DNA of 7,574 nt from Clostridia bacterium (GTDB lineage Bacteria > Bacillota > Clostridia > Christensenellales > UBA1242). Numbering within the stretch: position 1 is the stretch's first letter; every line of letters begins with the position of its first letter. The notes below the pieces were generated by a model that did not search any database, was not told the origin of the DNA, and saw nothing but the letters and a program-made list of their open reading frames with translations. Where the stretch lies: positions 1 through 7,574 of the forward strand of contig JAQVLJ010000037.1 of NCBI GenBank assembly GCA_028704215.1, given 5' to 3'. A program made the position numbers and the translations under genes. Shown here piece after piece: positions 5,087 through 7,574 of the stretch.

Positions 5087-6649
5087 ATGTATTTGGCGTC
5101 GTATAGAAAGTTTAGACCTGTGATTTTTGAAGATGTAATTGGACAAGACCATATCACAAAAACTCTTCAAAACCAAGTCAAAAGTGGCAATATTTCACAC
5201 GCTTATCTATTCACTGGAAGCAGGGGAACGGGCAAAACCACGTGTGCAAAGATTTTTGCTCGCTCAATCAACTGTCTACACCCTCAAAACGGTTCTCCTT
5301 GTGGCAAATGCGAAGTTTGTTTGGCTCTCAATGAGCAAAACAATACCGATATTATCGAAATGGATGCAGCATCTAATAATAGGGTAGACGAAATACGTGA
5401 TTTGCGTGAAAAAGTAAAATATTTACCAATCGTCGGCAAAAAAAAAGTATATATAATTGATGAAGTGCATATGCTTACAGATAGCGCTTTCAACGCTTTG
5501 TTGAAGACACTTGAAGAGCCACCTTCTCATGTTGTTTTTATTTTGGCAACTACAGAAGTTCATAAGTTGCCTGCTACTATACTTTCTCGCTGCACTAGAT
5601 TTGATTTTCATTTGATTGAATTAGACGTATTGCAAAGATATTTGAAAAATATTTTCAATAAAGAAAATATAATAGCCGATGAAGAAAGTATACTTGCTAT
5701 TTGTAAAGCGGGAGAAGGTAGTGTGCGTGATACATTGTCTATAGCAGACAGTGTTAGCGCGTTCTGTGACAAAAATATAACCTATGATAAAACGAAACAA
5801 GTAATTGGTTTGAGTAAAATTGATAGCATATTTGATATCGTTGACAGTATTGTTTCAAAGAATGTGCTTGGATTGTTTGAAAGCATAAAAGCATGTGTTG
5901 AAGAAAGTAAAAATATTTCTGTATTAAGCAAAGAAATTTGTGAATATCTGAAAAATATTATTTTGATAAAAACAGGCGTAGAAAACATCGATGTTTTAAA
6001 AATTATGCCAAACGATTTACCAAGATTAAAAGAAGTAAGTCTAAAAGCCGAAGTATATACGTTTATTAATATTTTTGAAAAAATAAGTGCAGTTGAATTA
6101 GATTTAAAATATAGTCTAAATCCTCGCATATTGTTGGAATCTACTTGCTTGTCTTGTATGGAATTTGAAAAAAAAACTAAAAATTTGACCAAAAAGCCTG
6201 AAAAAGACAGTGTAGAGAATAACAAGTTAGTGGAAGAAAGCCAAAATAACGATATAATTGAAGAAAACTTAATTGTTGAAGAAATACAAAACAATGAGAT
6301 AGATGACAAAGTTGACACAAATTTGTTTGATGAAAACATACAAAAAATGTGGGGACATATACTAATAAAAACGAAAGAAAGCGGCTATTTTGCGCTTTAC
6401 ACAGCACTTGAAGGTATTACAAAGATGATTAAGACTGGTGACACTTTGGTTTTGACCACAAATGACAAAAGCTGCTTTGAACTTCTTAACGATACGGAAA
6501 GAAAAAGAATAATATTAGAAATAGCAAATTCTGTAGATGAAGACTTAAAAAAAATCAATTTGGTTTTTGATGACAGCATCAAAACTATTGATGAAAAAGT
6601 ACATATTTTTAAAAACCATTTTGGAGATATATTAAAAATAAAAGAATAA
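5087..6649 (+). CDS. dnaX: DNA polymerase III subunit gamma/tau (clamp-loader ATPase)
   Basis: This 520-residue protein has the full DnaX layout. The AAA+ module carries Walker A GSRGTGKT (44-51), a four-cysteine zinc module (Cys63, 72, 75, 78), the DAASNNRVDEIR block (93-104), Walker B IIDEVH (123-128), sensor 1 ATTEVHKLP with the Ser-Arg-Cys arginine finger (Arg168), and sensor 2 GSVRD (Arg214). Domain III runs to about 360. An acidic, Asn/Glu-rich linker with a repeated QNN(D/E)I follows (about 364-415), then a C-terminal domain (about 416-520, from IQKMWGHIL) of the kind seen in other Bacillota. DnaX forms the ATP-driven core that loads the beta sliding clamp, and the tau form links it to the replicative polymerase. 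The start has a strong AAAGGAG site (5075-5081) 5 bases upstream that overlaps the sigH stop. A nine-A run at the end of domain III could produce a short gamma form; see the separate entry. Confidence 0.97.
   Translation: MYLASYRKFRPVIFEDVIGQDHITKTLQNQVKSGNISHAYLFTGSRGTGKTTCAKIFARSINCLHPQNGSPCGKCEVCLALNEQNNTDIIEMDAASNNRVDEIRDLREKVKYLPIVGKKKVYIIDEVHMLTDSAFNALLKTLEEPPSHVVFILATTEVHKLPATILSRCTRFDFHLIELDVLQRYLKNIFNKENIIADEESILAICKAGEGSVRDTLSIADSVSAFCDKNITYDKTKQVIGLSKIDSIFDIVDSIVSKNVLGLFESIKACVEESKNISVLSKEICEYLKNIILIKTGVENIDVLKIMPNDLPRLKEVSLKAEVYTFINIFEKISAVELDLKYSLNPRILLESTCLSCMEFEKKTKNLTKKPEKDSVENNKLVEESQNNDIIEENLIVEEIQNNEIDDKVDTNLFDENIQKMWGHILIKTKESGYFALYTALEGITKMIKTGDTLVLTTNDKSCFELLNDTERKRIILEIANSVDEDLKKINLVFDDSIKTIDEKVHIFKNHFGDILKIKE
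6168..6180 (+). other. Candidate slippage or frameshift site in dnaX producing a gamma-like product
   Basis: Nine consecutive A (6168-6176) encode the end of Glu361, Lys362, Lys363 and the first base of Thr364. In the reading phase this holds the heptamer A AAA AAA (6169-6175), the X XXY YYZ form that permits -1 tandem slippage. After a -1 shift the next codons are AAC (6175-6177) and TAA (6178-6180), giving a 364-residue product that ends just after clamp-loader domain III. An extra A in the transcript gives the same stop. Loss of one A gives three codons, then TGA (6186-6188). No strong downstream hairpin or upstream Shine-Dalgarno-like stimulator is visible. Only protein or ribosome data can show use. 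Confidence 0.45.
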
Positions 6650-6665
6650 AGATAAAGGAGATTAT

Positions 6666-6998
6666 ATGAACAATTTTAAAGGTGGATTTGGCGGTGGCGG
6701 TATGCAAAATTTGATGCGTCAAGCCCAAAAAATGCAAGAAGACATGGCTAAGGCGCAAGAAGAGTTGGCAAACTCAGTCATTACCTCAACTAGTGGTGGT
6801 GGCATGGTGGAAGTTGTAATGACAGGCAAAAAGGAGATCCAATCTATAAAACTAAAAAAAGAAGCAGTTGACCCTGATGACATCGAAATGTTGGAAGATT
6901 TGATGGTGGCTTGTATAAATGATGCTATGAAAAAGGTAGATTCCTTGACGCAAGAAAAGATGGGCTCTTTTAGTGGTGCGTTGGGCGGATTAATGTAA
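6666..6998 (+). CDS. ybaB: YbaB/EbfC-family nucleoid-associated protein
   Basis: This 110-residue protein is the normal size for YbaB. A Gly-rich N-terminus (residues 6-12) leads into the conserved amphipathic helix MQNLMRQAQKMQEDMAKAQE (13-32), followed by the beta segment with SGGGMVEVVMTGKKEI (43-58), the VDPDDIEMLEDL motif (68-79), and a C-terminal helix ending in a Gly-rich tail. The family forms DNA-binding dimers and is usually encoded between dnaX and recR, exactly as here; its precise role is not settled in Bacillota. The ATG has AAAGGAG (6654-6660) with a 5-base spacer. It starts 16 bases after dnaX and recR starts 19 bases after it, so the three genes are almost certainly co-transcribed. 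Nothing in the sequence is unusual for the family. Confidence 0.96.
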   Translation: MNNFKGGFGGGGMQNLMRQAQKMQEDMAKAQEELANSVITSTSGGGMVEVVMTGKKEIQSIKLKKEAVDPDDIEMLEDLMVACINDAMKKVDSLTQEKMGSFSGALGGLM

Positions 6999-7017
6999 TA
7001 TTTTTGAAAAGGAACGT

Positions 7018-7574
7018 ATGAAAAACTTTATTGCACCAATGGAAAGATTGGTGAATCAATTATCAAAATTGCCCGGAGTGGGTAAGAAAACAGCGCAGCG
7101 TTATGCTTATTACATTATCAACAGTGATAGTATTTTTGCTCGTGAACTTTCTGAAAGCATTATTGATGCAAAAACCAATATTCATTATTGTACTAGATGT
7201 GGAAACTTTACTGATAAGGAATTGTGTGATGTTTGTGCTGCACCAGGCAGGCAATCTATTATTTGCGTTGTAAAAGAACCCAAAGATGTGTCCGCTATGG
7301 AAAAGGTAAAAGATTTTAATGGTACATACCATGTTTTGCACGGCGTGATTAACCCGCTTGAAAACAAAGGACCAAATGACCTTAATATCAAATCTTTGCT
7401 GACTCGTCTGAACAAAGAGAAAACTAGCGAAGTCATTATTGCCACCAATCCCGATGTAGAGGGAGAAGCAACGGCTATTTATTTGGCGAATATAATTAAG
7501 CCTCTTGGCATCAAAGTAAGCCGAATTGCTCAGGGTATTTCTATGGGCAGTGAACTGGAATATCAAGACGCCGT
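7018..7574 (+). CDS. recR: Recombination mediator protein RecR, 3' partial
   Basis: The frame is open to the right edge, with 185 codons present of a family length near 198. It contains the helix-hairpin-helix LSKLPGVGKKTAQR (15-28), a four-cysteine zinc finger (Cys58, 61, 70, 73), and a Toprim domain with KEP (Glu87), the HGVINPLENKGPNDLNI block (108-124), ATNPDVEGE (142-150), and the near-terminal QGISMGSELEYQDA (172-185). RecR acts with RecO, and with RecF at gaps, to load RecA on SSB-coated single-stranded DNA. The ATG is preceded by AAAAGGA (7007-7013) 4 bases upstream. The position after ybaB is the standard dnaX-ybaB-recR order. The family usually has Thr or a similar residue where this protein has Asp146; that small change is probably neutral. 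Confidence 0.97.
   Translation, partial: MKNFIAPMERLVNQLSKLPGVGKKTAQRYAYYIINSDSIFARELSESIIDAKTNIHYCTRCGNFTDKELCDVCAAPGRQSIICVVKEPKDVSAMEKVKDFNGTYHVLHGVINPLENKGPNDLNIKSLLTRLNKEKTSEVIIATNPDVEGEATAIYLANIIKPLGIKVSRIAQGISMGSELEYQDA

Noticed and set aside
5782..6339. A 185-codon open frame on the minus strand
   Set aside because: It is antisense to the well-supported dnaX domain III and linker; its Phe/Ser/Leu-rich composition is the mirror of Lys/Glu/Asn-rich coding on the plus strand.
6546..6554. A third A-rich run with an in-phase A AAA AAA near the dnaX end
   Set aside because: It has eight A and lies inside the C-terminal domain, where a shift would only alter the last residues; I see no domain-boundary or stop placement suggesting function.
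7063..7566. A 167-codon open frame on the minus strand
   Set aside because: It is antisense to recR, whose plus-strand translation shows the helix-hairpin-helix, zinc finger and Toprim motifs in order.
1..7574. CRISPR arrays, tRNA or rRNA genes, insertion sequences, phage or toxin-antitoxin genes
   Set aside because: I saw no direct-repeat arrays, cloverleaf-like segments, transposase motifs or terminal inverted repeats; apart from the surface protein and one unknown gene the window is housekeeping sequence.

Overview
The window looks like an AT-rich, low-GC Bacillota chromosome, probably Clostridia or a relative. The basis is the gene set: a Mini-RNase III and a SigH-type sigma factor, both families typical of Bacillota, next to the conserved dnaX-ybaB-recR cluster. 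UGG is the tryptophan codon and standard code 11 gives intact reading frames. I cannot name a genus.

Layout. (1) 1-2779, plus strand: the 3' part of a large surface protein with degenerate immunoglobulin-like beta modules and one C-terminal membrane anchor; its 5' end lies outside the window. (2) 2786-2817: a hairpin with A and T tracts on both sides, a likely bidirectional terminator between the convergent genes 1 and 2. (3) 2826-3275, minus strand: a small, helical, unrecognised cytosolic protein. (4) 3276-3367: a divergent promoter region with two inverted repeats. The plus-strand promoter (extended -10 TGGTATAAT) sits so close to the mrnC start codon that a leaderless transcript is predicted. 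(5) 3368 to the window end, plus strand: a tight run of six genes, mrnC, rlmB, sigH, dnaX, ybaB and recR (cut by the window edge), with gaps of 0 to 19 bases and no internal terminator.

Functionally the run joins rRNA maturation (MrnC, RlmB), a stationary-phase sigma factor (SigH), and replication and repair (DnaX clamp loader, YbaB nucleoid protein, RecR). mrnC-rlmB-sigH is a trimmed form of the Bacillus cysS-mrnC-rlmB-rae1-sigH neighbourhood, without rae1 between rlmB and sigH. dnaX-ybaB-recR is a separate conserved block in Bacillus. Here the two are fused.

The most interesting signal is in dnaX. A run of nine A at 6168-6176 lies just after clamp-loader domain III and contains an in-phase A AAA AAA slippery heptamer. 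The -1 frame reads one more codon and then TAA. A +1 shift also stops within four codons. This is the arrangement expected of a site that makes a short gamma subunit besides full-length tau, as in E. coli (ribosomal frameshift) or Thermus (transcript slippage). A second nine-A run in the same gene, in a place where slippage would be useless, is the main caution.
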